Positions 47,011 through 59,736 of a stretch of DNA of 64,000 bases are shown here, piece by piece. A program made the position numbers and the translations under genes. The DNA lies in the NCBI GenBank assembly GCA_028551475.1, contig CM052361.1, positions 11,663,501 through 11,727,500 of the forward strand. The letters are read 5' to 3'. How positions within the stretch are numbered: the stretch's first letter is position 1; each line of letters starts with the position of its first letter. The DNA is from Casuarina equisetifolia. Taxonomy: Eukaryota; Streptophyta; Magnoliopsida; Fagales; Casuarinaceae. The notes beneath the pieces were generated by a model. The model was not told where the DNA came from. It saw nothing but the letters and a program-made list of their open reading frames with translations, and ran no database searches.

Positions 47011-50000
47011 TTGCATTCGTGCCGACGGCGTTGGGCCGAGGACGGCTGCAGGAACAAAGAGACAACGAATAATTAAAGAAGCAGAAATAAAACCTCGTCG
47101 TGTATTTGATATTTATGCGGGTGACGTTGAAAAAGAGAACAAGGGTTGGGAAGCGTGAGGGTTTGTGAATAGTGTGTGGGCGGGGGACGTAGTAGAACAG
47201 CAACACGTTGCGTACACGTGGTGAGGCTTGGTGTATTCACCGCTTGCGGGCCAGGAGTAGCCAGTTGTAGCTTTAATTTGCTTTCTTTATTATTTTTGTA
47301 TAAAATTTGCTTTCTATTTAAGATGGAGTTTGGTCAAAGTGCAGTACAATGGACCATTTGAACTTTGTCCTCACCGCGCTCTTCTTGGTTTTTGATCGAT
47401 ACGCAATAGCCTCGGCGAATATGGGGGCTGCGCAGCCGGATGCTTCCAATGGCAAAAATGAAAAATGCATGCTACGAAGCCTTCCACATCGCCATGAATT
47501 CCTCCATTGGGAAAAAGATTGTGTGATGTTCTTCTTTCCTTTTCTTTTTTAACTTTTTTTAGAAGCATAATTGGTCTTGTCAAAGTAAATGGGTTGTCAT
47601 GCACTTTTATTTGACTATGTTGAGGTCATAATAAATCAGAACATTTGAAACAATGAATGTGCACTTACTTTTGCTTAAGACAAAAAGAAATTATTGTTAT
47701 TCCCTACAATTTAAATCTTAGGTTTCTAAATGAATTTTTAAATTTTTTTGTCTGTAGAAGTAGTTATTGGATTAATATGTCTAGGGGGAGTGAATGTTAC
47801 AAAAAGTTAGTTGGTAAAACGTGATGATTTTGAATATTTTTCTTCTATAGACATAAAACAGAGAGTTGCCTTGGGAGTGCTTTTCTATAGTAAATATGTA
47901 TAGTTTCTTGCAGGCTTTACAACTCCCTGTTCTACTATATAAATCGTCCTTTTTGGTATAAAGATGATGCCTTGAACTTATTTATATTTCTTAGATGTTT
48001 AAGTTTACAAAACTTTGCAACTATGAGTCGGTCCAATCCACAACTAGTATTGGTTGAAAAGTTCACAAGCCTAATATAAAAGTTAGTTTAGAACTTTATT
48101 GGTTATTTTTTTTATTTAAATTTCATATTTAACTAAGCTTTAATATCAAGTTAGAATATATAAAAATATAATTCAAAATTTATCAAGATTAAGCTCAAAA
48201 TTAGTATACAAAATACACAAGTGAGCTCAATGCAACATCTTTAGGCTCAGGTTACACTTATAACACAATATCAACTTAAAATCTTGGCAAAAACACTTAG
48301 GAAAGAATCTTTTTATGTCACAGGGTTATCATTCTTCTTACACTAAGGACTCCTTTTATTCAATTGAATCTTCAAGATAGACATTTTTATTGAGATCGGA
48401 CCATTTGAAGTTGATTTTTGTGCTTTATAGACGTGGGGGAACATAAGAGTTTCTTCCCAAAAGCATTGAAATTTGATTCTTTTGAATGTTTTCCATACCC
48501 TCATTTGGTCAAAACTTTTTATACATTCTCTTTTAACAACTAGAACAGCCATTCTTCTATAGCTCTCTCGTGATTACACATTTTTTCATCATTTTAGCTA
48601 CATGTAGGGCAGAGCTTATATTATGTACTTCAACCATTGTGTAAAAAAACACAAGTTTAGAAGTTAGTCAAAACAAATTTCATTTAAATATTATTACCAA
48701 TGTGGGCTCCTATAAGCCCAAGCTCACAATGGCTTAAAATTGTAATAATTCAATACATTCCATAGATTGTCCATTTGTAGTTCAAGTTTAAGATATGAAG
48801 TTAACTTTGATTTCATTCATTAAGTATCTTAATCATAGTAATATACGACCTAAGTCTAACAACTAGTCAAAATATATTTCATTTGAATATTATCACTAGA
48901 AACCTCTAAAAGCCTAAGCCCACTATGACCTAGAACTTTAAAATGTTAACTTTGGTCAAAACTCACCATTTAGGCACATGCAAGTCACAAAATTGAATCA
49001 TCTCCTTTAGATACACTTAATTGGAATAATGAAATTATTGCATTTAAACATACACTATTTGTAGATTGGAACCATTTCATCTATACACACACAACTTGCA
49101 GAATTGAAAATTTTCATTAGGATAATATAGTTTCCGGAATCAAATCATTTCGTTACATACTCTATAGACAACAACACAATAATCCACATGAAGACGTACT
49201 AACGTTGGCTTAAGATGAGGCTTACATTTTCCAACATGAAAATATGTGTTCCTCATATATAGCCATATTTCTCTTTTATGCATAGACCTTGGTTAGAATT
49301 TCCGTATTTGTTTTGGCACACAGTATAGATTTTTGTGAACGTTATTGAAGATTCCAAAGGCTTTTGATATTTCTTTGTCATCATTAAAATCTGTAGTTTA
49401 CTTAACAGAGTAGTCCGATCTTCTCAACCCCTTTCTTCCCAATGTCTAAAGTTTTAAAATCTTCTTAAAAGGCATAGTTGGGGGATTCAACTAATCTGTA
49501 GCTTCATAGATTTGTGGATTTGACAGAGTGTAGCTTTGTAAGATTTATGTTGTACATTGTGGATTTCCTCGATCGGCTTTTGACTCGAGGGATGTGAAGG
49601 ACTTAAATGATGTCCTTTCACATTGACTATTTTAGACATTATGGCTCAAGATGTAAAGGCTTTGTGCATAAAAACGACACAAAAACCTAAAGCATAAATA
49701 TAAGAACTAACATCTAATCCCAGTGTGGTCTTGGGTTTATGTGTCTATGCATGCGTGCACCAAGTCATGAACAAGTATATAGTAGTTATTGTTGAGGTAC
49801 TTAAGGAATATGGCATGGGTGTCACACTAATAATTGTCATTAACAAATAATGGTAATGTTTAAGATTTCTAACAAGTGGTTTTATAATTAAATTATTAAT
49901 TCAACTTTTTCTACTAACAAATTGCTAGGTGACGGAACGATTATCAATAATGTAGGTGTTTTAGTAAAAATAATTACTTTTAGTGTGATGATAGGACCTG

Positions 50001-50509
50001 AAGGTCCTAATAATTAATTATATTCATATATTGTATAAGATAATTTAATTAAAATATATCTAGATAAAAAATAAATTATTAAACCTAAAAGGATTGATAT
50101 ATCAACCATTCAACCACTTTTCTCCCACTAGGATGATTGTATCTTATGAAGAATGATAATCACACTTTAGCCATTTTAAACAGAGAGTAACAATTCTTTG
50201 AATATTGGAAAATTAACTACATAAAAGAACAATAACTATGTATTAAATGACTTATTGGAGAAATTACTCTCCAATTATTTATTTTGAACTCGTTTAACCT
50301 TAAATTTAATATTTATAATTTTCATCTATCTTTGATTATTATGTGATAATATATTTTTGGAATTCGATGCATCTAAGTGATAATATAAAACTGTATTGCA
50401 AAAAAAAAAAAAAAGGGACCGTTAAACATGCAAAGCATTTTTAAATTAATACGTCCAGATGAATATGCTTTCCGTTCTTGATAAGGGTCAACAGAACAAC
50501 GTTTAGCCC
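47011..50509. other. Intergenic between the plant-1589 and TPR genes
   Basis: 3' flank of the 1589 gene, then AT-rich noncoding DNA. A diverged direct repeat at 48661-48948 is listed separately. An A-tract lies at about 50399-50414. No gene recognised. Confidence 0.55.
48661..48948. repeat. Diverged direct repeat, period ~200 bp
   Basis: 48661-48750 and 48861-48948 share AGTCAAAA(C/T)A, ATTTCATTT(A/G)AATATTATCA-like and AAGCC(T)AAGCCCA-like blocks in the same order. Noncoding and clearly decayed. Confidence 0.5.
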
Positions 50510-50551
50510 GGCCCCGAATCGGCGACTGAGGTCGACAGTCGACTCGGGGCC
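50510..50551. repeat. GC-rich imperfect inverted repeat upstream of the TPR gene
   Basis: GGCCCCGAATC at 50510 is mirrored by GACTCGGGGCC ending at 50551, with further pairing inward (GACTG/CAGTC) around a short loop. It lies about 230 bases before the ATG, in or near the 5' leader. Could be a protein-binding palindrome or an RNA hairpin. Confidence 0.55.
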
Positions 50552-50777
50552 TTTTCGATGTGGGACAAGTTGGGTTCTGCCCCAATAGGCCTGCCTGAAC
50601 GGTTGAAAACGACTTCTCGTGGGAGATCACATATACGACTGTCGTCTTCGTAAAGAGAGAAGAACCGGATGTGTCGAAGTACGATCGGCTGATTCTGAGG
50701 GTTTTGAGAAAGTTCAAAACCCATTCCATTTCATCGCAAGCTCAGGGTTTTAGACTCGCTCTCCCCCTTCCTTCGAA

Positions 50778-51812
50778 ATGGAGTCCGTTGCTAGACTGAG
50801 CTACCGTCATCAACCCTTTCACCTCTCACTCAGTCACCGCCGTCCGTCATTTCCGAGGCCCATTTCTTCACTGTCTTTCAGAACCCCAAAACCACCACCT
50901 TCGTCTTCACAAGCGTCGTTCTCTTCCGAACCACATAACCAATCCTTCCAAAACATTAAAACCCAGCCTTCCCAAACCCTCAACCCCCTTATTAGAACCA
51001 CCTGCGCCACTATCGCTGCCGCTGCCGCACTCTTCTTCCTCCGGTTCCGCCACAAACCCGCCATCGCTGCTCCAATTGCTCCGCCCACGGTGGAGTCTAC
51101 TACGGAATCGATGGACCACGCTTCCTCGGTAGAAGAAACGGAGAGGAACATTGAAGAGCAATTGAGCCAACACCCGAACGACATCGACGCTCTACGATCG
51201 CTTATGGAGGTACGAATCAAGGCCCGGAAGTTCAGAGAAGCGATCCAGGTCCTGGACCGTCTGAGCGAGCTCGAACCCGAAGAACAGGAATGGGAATTGT
51301 TGAAAGCCAACGTCCATTGCTACATTGGGGAGCAGGAACTAGCGAGAAATAAGTTCGAGGAGATTCTGGAGAAAGACCCACTTCGCGTGGAGGCCTATCA
51401 TGGCCTCGTGATGGTATCGTCCGAAAAGTCGGATGAGCATTCGCTGGAGGCCGTTTCGAAGAGAGTTGAGGAGGCAATGGACAAGTGCGAGAAGCTGGGA
51501 AGGAAGTCAGATGTGAGGGATTTCAAACTCCTGGTAGCGCAGATTAGGGTTGTGGAAGGGGACTATCTTGACGCTTTGAATGTTTATCAGCAGCTTGCTA
51601 GAGAAGAGCCAAGGGATTTTAGGCCGTACTTATGTCAGGGAATTTTGTTTACTCTTCTGGGTAAGAAAGACAAGGCGGAGAAACAATTCGACAAGTTTCG
51701 GAGGCTCGTGCCGAAGAATCATCCTTACAAGGAGTATTTCGATGATAATATGTTTGCGACGAAGATTTTCGCGCAGAAAATTGAAAGAGAGAGAGCGGGT
51801 TCAAAGCGCTGA
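50778..51812 (+). CDS. Chloroplast TPR protein (chloroplast lumen common family)
   Basis: Intronless 344-aa protein. Residues 1-70 are Ser/Pro/His-rich and acid-poor, like a plastid transit peptide. A hydrophobic alanine-rich segment (CATIAAAAALFFLRF, about 76-90) could anchor it in a membrane or act as a second targeting signal. From about residue 120 the protein is helical with TPR-like units: HPNDIDALRSLMEVRIKARKF, AIQVLDRLSELEPEE, ARNKFEEILEKDPLRVEAYHG, ALNVYQQLAREEPRDFRPYL, KAEKQFDKFRRLVP. It matches the group of At2g37400/At3g53560, relatives of SLOW GREEN 1, which act in chloroplast development. Position in the block supports the At2g37400/At3g53560 line over SG1 itself. Biochemical role unknown. 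The ATG at 50778 is the first in frame and precedes the transit peptide. Confidence 0.88.
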   Translation: MESVARLSYRHQPFHLSLSHRRPSFPRPISSLSFRTPKPPPSSSQASFSSEPHNQSFQNIKTQPSQTLNPLIRTTCATIAAAAALFFLRFRHKPAIAAPIAPPTVESTTESMDHASSVEETERNIEEQLSQHPNDIDALRSLMEVRIKARKFREAIQVLDRLSELEPEEQEWELLKANVHCYIGEQELARNKFEEILEKDPLRVEAYHGLVMVSSEKSDEHSLEAVSKRVEEAMDKCEKLGRKSDVRDFKLLVAQIRVVEGDYLDALNVYQQLAREEPRDFRPYLCQGILFTLLGKKDKAEKQFDKFRRLVPKNHPYKEYFDDNMFATKIFAQKIERERAGSKR

Positions 51813-54443
51813 GGGGATGGCTAACTGCCAATGAGTTTTCCAGTGAGTGTTTCTTTTTCCGTTTTCTTTTCTCCTCTACTTTTTGTCTTGTTTTTGGGCG
51901 GACGTTTGGGTGGTAATTTTGTTTGGGATTGTAAGTAAGTGGGAATTATTATGGCAATTAATCATTTAATGTTTGGTTGATCTGCTATGTTTGTCTAACA
52001 TTGTTAGTGGATGGTAAAACGTGGATACACTAACTATTTTAGACGGAAATTGGGGTTACTTGTGTTCTGTACAGTTTAATGTTGGCCTGGTTGGAAATCA
52101 GGAATTCTACCATAGGTCTTTGATATACAATTCTACGTCTTTTACGTGGGCAAATCAGTTGGATAGTCAGGAATGGTAAAGATGGTTTCTAGCATTGGGG
52201 AACTAATTTAAACTTTTGAATCTGCTTCCTGTCTTTATCTAGTGTCTCCAACTGGTGGATTATGAATGAGAACATGTCTGCTTCTCTTGAGAAACGGCAG
52301 TTTGCTGTGTGGTGAAAGAGAGAAGCTACTGTTTTACCTTGCCAGAATGTCACTTGAATACCGTATCATTACATCAAACAGTATAATGTTTAGGATCTGA
52401 TACATGTCATAGGGTTAACAGGACAAGCCACTTGCTTCTGGAGGCACAGGTTTAAAATATGGCTTTGAAAATGGAACAAGTGAAAAGCGTAAGTAAGTGG
52501 AACTATAAATGTTTCCTTGTTTCTGGTACATTACGAGTTGCTGTAGCTACTCGTTCTCTACACCACTGGATGGTCTGTGAACGAATCTTTTGGGAGCCTG
52601 TCAGTATCCATACTAGCAATCCACTGCTAATCAGTATCTCTTGTTTCTATCTATAAACGTGCATTACCATTTCAATCAAGATGGCAAAACCACATGTGAG
52701 GGTGTAATATATTTCCCTGAGCATCATTGTGGTTGCTTCACTTCTCACCTGTAATTTTCTATCTCAAGTTGTTGTCTCTAGAACGTAAGAATACATGAGA
52801 CAAGAAGGTTGGAACCATTTCAATTTACACACTGAGAGGTTGAAGCATAGGTTCTCGGTATTTACATCTCTCTATTTTTGTGTGTGCTGCAAGCAGCTGT
52901 TGTCAATAAAGCGTCAATTTGTAGTGGATTATATATGGAGGTCATATTTACATGTTTCTGTATGTTAAGTGCATATATACATGCAAACCCATATATCGGT
53001 ATATAATTTTTGCATGCTTTGAGGCATATGAAATTAGGACAGAGACAAAGCCAAGGCTAGGGGGAGTCATTTCCCTTTATAGCTGTTGGTTATTTACTTG
53101 TCACCCTTCTGCATATGGTTGACCCCCCTTCTTTTATCTGATGTGGTGAATTTTCTGGATCTGTTCCGTGTATGGACTGGATGTATTGATGTATTGATCT
53201 AGGGACCTTAAATTTCTTGCCCTTGCATCTTACACGTGTTGGCTATGTTTGAGGCCACCCTTTCATATTTGGTTGACTCCCCCTTTTTGTAGCGTGAGAA
53301 ACTTCCAAGAACTTACTTTGATTTGGATGGATTTATTGACATTGCTTTTGTTCGAAACATCCATGACCTAAGGGCCTCCACTTTGATCGCGGGGTGATAG
53401 TCTTTGCTTTCTGCAACAGCTATGTAGGCAACAATGGAGACATTGAAGGAGAATATACTATATATATATTCCTAATTTTAATGGTTCAATCACAAATTTT
53501 AGCTTCCCAATTTGCTGGGAACTCTATCTAGCTTCCTAGGAATAGATCCCACTTCTTTTCTTTTGGACCAAGTACTGCTGTGGTAATCCAACTCAGCACC
53601 GGTGAAACAAGCAGGCCTACTGATAACTCTAATGTGTTAAAAGTAGAGTCACGTTGTAGGTTGGTCTTTGTGAGGTGCAAAATGAAGTCGATTTGGACAA
53701 TCATTTTTACTTTTCTTCCAAAAAAAAAAACTTCCCCGTATCTTGGTAAACAGGGTCTGTTGATTCTTGACCAGGAAGAGGGGTGAGTCTTGCGGAAGGT
53801 CTGCATGCACCTCCTTTATTCTAAGGCATCCCTTATATCCAGGATTCCAGACTAGTAACAGACAGGTAGGAACAAGAACAAGGTGAAAAGTCTCTACGAT
53901 GTCGTGTCCTTCTCCTTCCGGGGATTCACCATGGATAAAATCATAATGCTGGAATAACTCGGAAAGAGAGTGGCACCTAGCTATTAGACTCTTTAGCGTT
54001 CGTAGAGGAATAGTACGTCTTGGTGGATCCCTTCATTTGACCTGGAAAGAAGTAGTCTGTGTTACCGTAATGCCTATGCTGCTAAATGTGCATGATATAT
54101 TCATTATTGCTTAGTTCATGTGTTTTTCTAATAATTTGTCCTGGCTTTTGAATAAACCCACAGTGCACGTTGTAGTTTGCCTGGTGAGGTTCTGAATTCT
54201 GGATAACCTCTTAGGCCACCCGACTGACTAGCCGTTTCAGTTCCTGAAAATCCTGTGAAAGTGAAACATTTGAATATGCGCATAGGTCTTGTTTGCGAAG
54301 ACACACGCGCACACATCAAAGTTTAGTTGAGTTGGGTTGAGTTAGACATAAGTATAGTTTCTTGCATGCATATAAAGTGAGCCACTCTTGGCTTCCAGAA
54401 AAATTTCTCATATGCCTCTTCTGTTCCTGCCATTATCTTAATC

Positions 54444-54719
54444 CTGCTAGATGCAGCTATTTGTTTCAGAAATAATCTATTAGCAAGCTTAGTACTGTTG
54501 CCGATGCTCACACTTGGTTTTCTGCAGAGCAACCAATAATTTGATGCTACAAAGTTTCTTGAAGAATAAGTCTCTGAATCTGCTAATGCAGCTATTTGTT
54601 TCAGAAATAATCTATTAGCTAGCTTAGTTCTATTGCACGCTCACTCTTGGTTGGCTGCATAGCAACCAGTAATCTGATGCTACAAGGTTTCTTGCAGAAT
54701 AAGTCTCTCAATCTGCTAA
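54444..54719. repeat. Tandem duplication, two copies of ~135 bp
   Basis: ATGCAGCTATTTGTTTCAGA at 54451 recurs at 54586, followed in both copies by AATAATCTATTAGC, GCAACCA(A/G)TAAT and AATAAGTCTCT. The copies differ by few substitutions and small indels, so the duplication is younger than the other repeats here. No coding frame spans it. Confidence 0.85.
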
Positions 54720-57700
54720 TTACTACTTAAAGTGATAATCATGGCAAGGACAAAGAAATGTCAACTTTTAACTGTAGTTGATTGGATTTTTGTGGCCTGT
54801 CATTGCCCTTTCTCTCTCTTTTGTTGTACTTTTATTCGTAAGTTTTGTGGTTAGTGGTGTTTATTAGGTGAAGAATCTGGTGAAGCTCTTAGGGAAGACT
54901 TGAAAGTAACCTCTATGTACAACTTTTGAGCCATTCCACGCTAATGATGGCGTGTTAAGATGGCTTGCCCCCTTTTACACAATTGCTTTCTATCATCCCT
55001 TTCCTGAATGCGCCATTATTTAGCTTGGTAAAGCCTTCTGGGTGCTTCCCATAGTAGTTTTCTAAACAGAATGCAAAAGAAGTTCAAACTGCTTTGCATT
55101 TGTTATACAATTTCTCTTTGGGGCTCTGTGCGGTTCCTCAAGATCTTTCTCAAATCTACGATGCAGGTGTAAACCTGAAGCTAATCACTTGACGGCTAGC
55201 ATTTAACCTTTATCTTTCCTTACCAATATCATTGGATTGGATAGCATTTGGCTACGGAACTTTTTAAGTAACATAAACCTGCCACAATGAAGCTCTACAA
55301 AGATTGCAGAGGAAGCTGCGAATGGCTTACTTGAGCGAGAATTGTTGAAGAAACCCAAGATAGCGATTAATATGGGCTACTCGGCTGTAAACCCAGCCCA
55401 GTAAGACGTTGAATGGTAGAATATGTGTTGTGTTGGAATGTCCACATGTCTTGTAATCCGTCGGAATCTTATCTTAATAAAAGAGATATCCTTCTTCTTA
55501 TAAATTAGTTTTAGGTACGATTTAGGTGGAGAGTCTCTCCCGTAATGTCATTCACAAAACCTATAATAATGAGTATTGAAATTGTCTTATGTCATTTATA
55601 ATTCAGTGTGGTTTCAATGAAGGACATGTTCACCTTTTTAAAAGCTTATTTCAAAAAATGAGCATTTTAACATTATAATGTTTACATGTATTCTTTGGAG
55701 AGTGGTCGTGGAAATCATGTAACCAAGCGCTCCCCATGTCATTGATGATCGTTGCAGCCGTCGAAGGATGCGCTCCTCCTGTCAATATTGTAATAGAAGC
55801 GACGAAATGGAGATGATTGATGAGGAAGCATCGTTTCAAATATTATATCTTTATGTTTCCCCCAGAGACATCATTGTCCGCAACATTAGCTATGTCCATC
55901 TTCTATTTTTCTGTCCAAAGATTCCTTTCTTGGGTTCTGGTACTGATGAGACTCGCACCGGCGCTTGATGGAGATTCTCAGACTGCCGATTGTCTTGGTT
56001 TGAAGAGGAGGCAGGAGACACGGGTCCGCTGGCAATTGATAATTGAAGCATCCTAACATGGTAGGTGCGATAACTATTGTTTACTCCTGGCAAAATGTTT
56101 CCCCCTTCCCCAGTAATAAACACAGAGACGCTCACTGAAAACTGCAAGAAATTGGAGTAGTTTAAAGCATTAAGAGTCTTTACGTTCTTGGTCCTACTCG
56201 CATTCATTCCAATGCAATCAATTGCTGGGCTCAGATGGCCACAATTCTATAACTTCTAACAGGCTGTGTTAGTTTCTAAAGTTAAGAGCTGCTATGGACC
56301 GCGACGGCTGTCGTATCGCATATGAGTTTCACCGAGGTCAAATTGAAAGACTCACCTTGGCACAGCTGCTCGATTCTAGTTCAAGCGTTAAAAAGTAAAG
56401 ATCGGAGATGACAGGAAAGATCGCCAATGATAGCTAGTTAGACCTACCATAGCTGCCAAAACACGCATATTAGCAAATGCTTTCTGGGTATTAACCAGGA
56501 GCTGAGTACTGTCTTTTCTGATTGTATTTGATTTGACTAGTCGACCCGGGTGCCCCGCTTCTGCCTAGGCTTCCTTGGGTCATAGTAAACAGGTTTTCAA
56601 AGCTCACCTTTTCTTGGGTTGGAACAAGATTCCAATCTCCAAGAGGGTGTGTTCTTAACTTTTTCCTCTTTAGATTATGCAGATAAATTACTGTCCAACA
56701 AGAATCCGAGAGTTAAACCTGGAATTCTCAAGATCAAGTTGACTTTTAGTGACCATTCTACCATGTAGAGTTCCTTCTAGCCAATATTAAACGTTTGTAA
56801 GAATCAGGAAACGGTGCTTTTCTCTCAGTTTGACCGTTCCAAATAGAGTCAGCGAGCCATGATTTGGGTTTTCCATCTTGGGTGCGTAGTGGGGTGTCCC
56901 GGTGATCTCTTGCCTTGCCAAGAGCCAATGTTTGTCAAAAGTCCGCAGATAATTACGGCCATTCAAAAGCCATGATTGTTGATTTAGACCTACAAAACAC
57001 TTTATTTTAGGAGATTGGCTTTAACTTTCTCTTTAATTTGGTTCCTTTTTCTCGAATTTTCTCAAGCAACTCTATCTCAATGGTGGAGACAGTTTCCTTT
57101 TTCTTTTTTTACCATTATTCGTACAGCTTCCCGAAACGGAAAGATGATGAGAATGTGATTCACATTCATGCATTTGCTTCCTGCCTAACCAACCCCTGTT
57201 CACAGTATGTTGACGTTGTTACGGAGAACAGATGCATTTGTCTTGACCAACATGAGCAGGTGGAATTTCTTCACATCCTCTTCCCTTTTTTTGGCGGTTT
57301 TAGCCTCTTGGACAACACTTTGGTCTTAAAAACAAAAGTTGACTGTACAATTTGGCACATTTTCCGGAAGATGCCCGTGACCAAATGCTGTCAGAGCACC
57401 AGCTGAACAGTTTACACTGGCTTGAGGAATGTAGAAAATCCCAAGAACACCTCCTCGCCAAGATTTATAAAAAAGGATATATGAATTCTCCTTTTTATTA
57501 GATTGGTAATGTATTTTATGGGTTTGCGAAGTTGCTATTAAAAAGTAAAAGAAAGTTTTAGATACCTGTTGAATGTGTATGAAATGACATCTCAGATTAA
57601 ATCTTAATTTTTTTAAAAAAAAAATTAGGGCACCCAAAGCGCTTTTCACCCATCTTTTAACGTAGTTTTCAAGACAACCCAAATATAAGCTCGAAGGCTC

Positions 57701-58329
57701 TTTCATGGTAGCAAAACCTTGCACCGCGGGGTAGTAAAAACATATTCTTTGCCTGATTTCTCTGGTTTTTGTTTTTAATCTTTTATACTTTTTTAAAGTG
57801 TTAAGTTGATATCATATTTTATACACATAACGATATTTAATTTCTCTTACATACTTTATTTTTATATAATTCACAAAATATTCCGTTAAATTTTATAGAA
57901 ACAACAAATTCATAAACTTGTAAAATACAAATATTTATTTTTGAATCATTTTCTAGAACCAATATGCCTTTTCTGTAAGGTGATAGATCGTAGTTATTAG
58001 TTAATCCTAATATATTTAAGGATACCCTTTACCAACTTTCAAAATATAAGAAAGTTGTGATGTAGATTTTTTTTTTTTGGCAAAAAATATTGAATACAAC
58101 ACGTTTTTCTTAACAAGAATGGAGAATAATTTAGAAAAAAAAAACACAAAATTCTTTTTGCACCTTTTACTGATCTAAGGCAATGTAAAAGGGTAAGGTT
58201 AAAAAACACACATCGTTTATGTCCAACTTTTCTTATACGTGATTGGAGGTGCCACATGAGCATGCAGGGACAATCTGCCGACGGTGGGTCTCTCGAGCCT
58301 ACTACTTTCACATGCTTCTATGAACATCC

Positions 58330-58660
58330 ATTTAATTGCCTATGAAAAGCATCAACAACAAAGGAAACATGGAAGCGCCCGCATCATTGTGATGCATTCG
58401 AAGATCGAAATAGCTTTAAACAACGTACAGCTTTATCGTAGGGGTCGGAGACAACAATGATCTCCTAGTTATGCTGCCTGTCGCTTTTCTTGTTCACGGA
58501 AACAAAGGTGCCAAGCTTGAAACCACGCAAGGCATATGGGATTTGGAAGGTGGTGGGCATCACATCATGGGACAGACGGTGAAGCCCGGGGACATGTAGG
58601 CACTAGCAGGAACGCTCGAAAGTCCCTTCCCATGAGTGTTTCTTGTGAAAATATAAAGAA
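58330..58660 (-). pseudogene. Coding-like, interrupted minus-strand remnant, family unknown
   Basis: On the minus strand one frame reads HVPGLHRLSHDVMPTTFQI, PYALRGFKLGTFVSVNKKSD and EIIVVSDPYDKAVRCLKLF in close succession. This is protein-like in composition and longer than expected for noncoding DNA. The frame is interrupted and I see no start or splice context. I do not recognise the family. Local GC content is higher than in its surroundings. It could be a dead gene fragment or chance. Confidence 0.3.
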
Positions 58661-59613
58661 CCAAGGCTGAAGGCAAAGACAACTGGATCCCTCTTTAACC
58701 CAGAAGATTGATGTTAGGTTAGATGGCGTGTCTGTCAACATCATTCTCCCAATAATGGATTTCAGAACTTGCTTCCATTACAAACTTCAACGTGATTAAT
58801 TATGAAGTGAAATCTTGATTGCGCGTGGCATAGTAAATCATGGTACCAAACCTACGTGTTCTCAGAGAGTCCCAGTCAAATTTACCCATTTTCACGAGCA
58901 AGAAAAAACAAGACCCATAGGAATCTAAGTGCACCTAGCACATGACAAGGCTCCCAGAGCAGTAGGCTTTCCGAATTTAAGATTCCTTTTTGTTTGGTCT
59001 GCGTCCTTGTCTAAATTATCCTACCCAGTAGGGAGGTAGTTTGGGCAGCATCAACCACAAAGTCCAAATAAAACCCCATAAAATATATGTAACCCACCTA
59101 ATAACGTAACCCATACAAATTTCAACCGGCGTGCTGGTATATAAATCATATAATCAGGTTGATAACAACCACTAAAATTAATCCCCTAATTAGTCGCGTA
59201 AATTAGGCATGTTGAAGAGAGGGAACGTGTTTTTGTCGTCTAGTGTAGCACGGAAGGTAAAGTGAAGGAAAGAAGGGGGAAGTAAAAGGGGAGGTGAGGA
59301 CGTGGCAGCCGGGGGACGCGTACACACGGTAAGAAATGAGAATGCAGTGTAGCAGGTCCACTTGCCCGCGAAGCGGCTGAGGGGTAGTGTCAGAATATCG
59401 GTATTTGAAAGTTCAAAAACGAAATCCCACTCTCGCAGTCCTTTCACTTGGTGTCACGGATTCTTTACCCCGTTCTTAGCGATCCCTCTAATGGACCCGT
59501 CTTTAATGCTTGTAGCTCCGTTTTCTCAAACACCCACCGGAGGGGTTATGTGACTGTGTTTGAGTGAGCTGAGAAGTTTAGCTTTGTGTTCTGTGACTTT
59601 CTTGGTTCTTTCC

Positions 59614-59640
59614 TCTCTCTCTTTTTCTCTCTTTTTCTAG
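59614..59640 (+). repeat. CT-rich tract in the TRM gene leader
   Basis: A run of CT dinucleotides mixed with T-tracts lies about 100-125 bases before the ATG. CT-rich leaders are common in plant 5' UTRs and may affect transcription initiation. Confidence 0.5.
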
Positions 59641-59736
59641 TGAGCGTTTTTGCGGGGTTTCGGATCTGGACCTCTTTTGCATTACGTGTTTGTTTTCTTG
59701 TAATTCTGGGGAGAGTACTACTTTTGATGAGTAAGG

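Larger units (their letters stand above)
51813..59613. other. Long intergenic between the TPR and TRM genes
   Basis: About 7.8 kb without a gene I can support. 51.8-55.3 kb is of balanced composition and may carry TPR 3' UTR or noncoding transcripts. A 135-bp tandem duplication (54444-54719) and a minus-strand coding-like remnant (about 58330-58660) are listed separately. 57.5-58.1 kb is AT-rich. 59.2-59.6 kb is probably the TRM promoter, with an ACGTGGC (ABRE-like) motif near 59299. Confidence 0.5.

Noticed and set aside
50373-50729. 118-codon minus-strand frame upstream of the TPR gene
   Set aside because: It runs through the GC-rich palindrome and the likely TPR leader; low-complexity F-rich end from the A-tract; no family resemblance.
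50834-51310. 158-codon minus-strand frame antisense to the TPR gene
   Set aside because: Shadow of the real gene's codon pattern; Ser/Gly/Glu-rich sequence without domain signature.
55410-55620. Possible solo LTR (TGTTGGAATGTCC start)
   Set aside because: The start resembles some plant LTRs, but I see no matching end, partner or target-site duplication.
55651-55839. Minus-strand frame with a protein-looking stretch (STAATIINDMGSAWLHDF)
   Set aside because: Only 62 codons, no motif and no neighbouring exon; cannot be told from chance.
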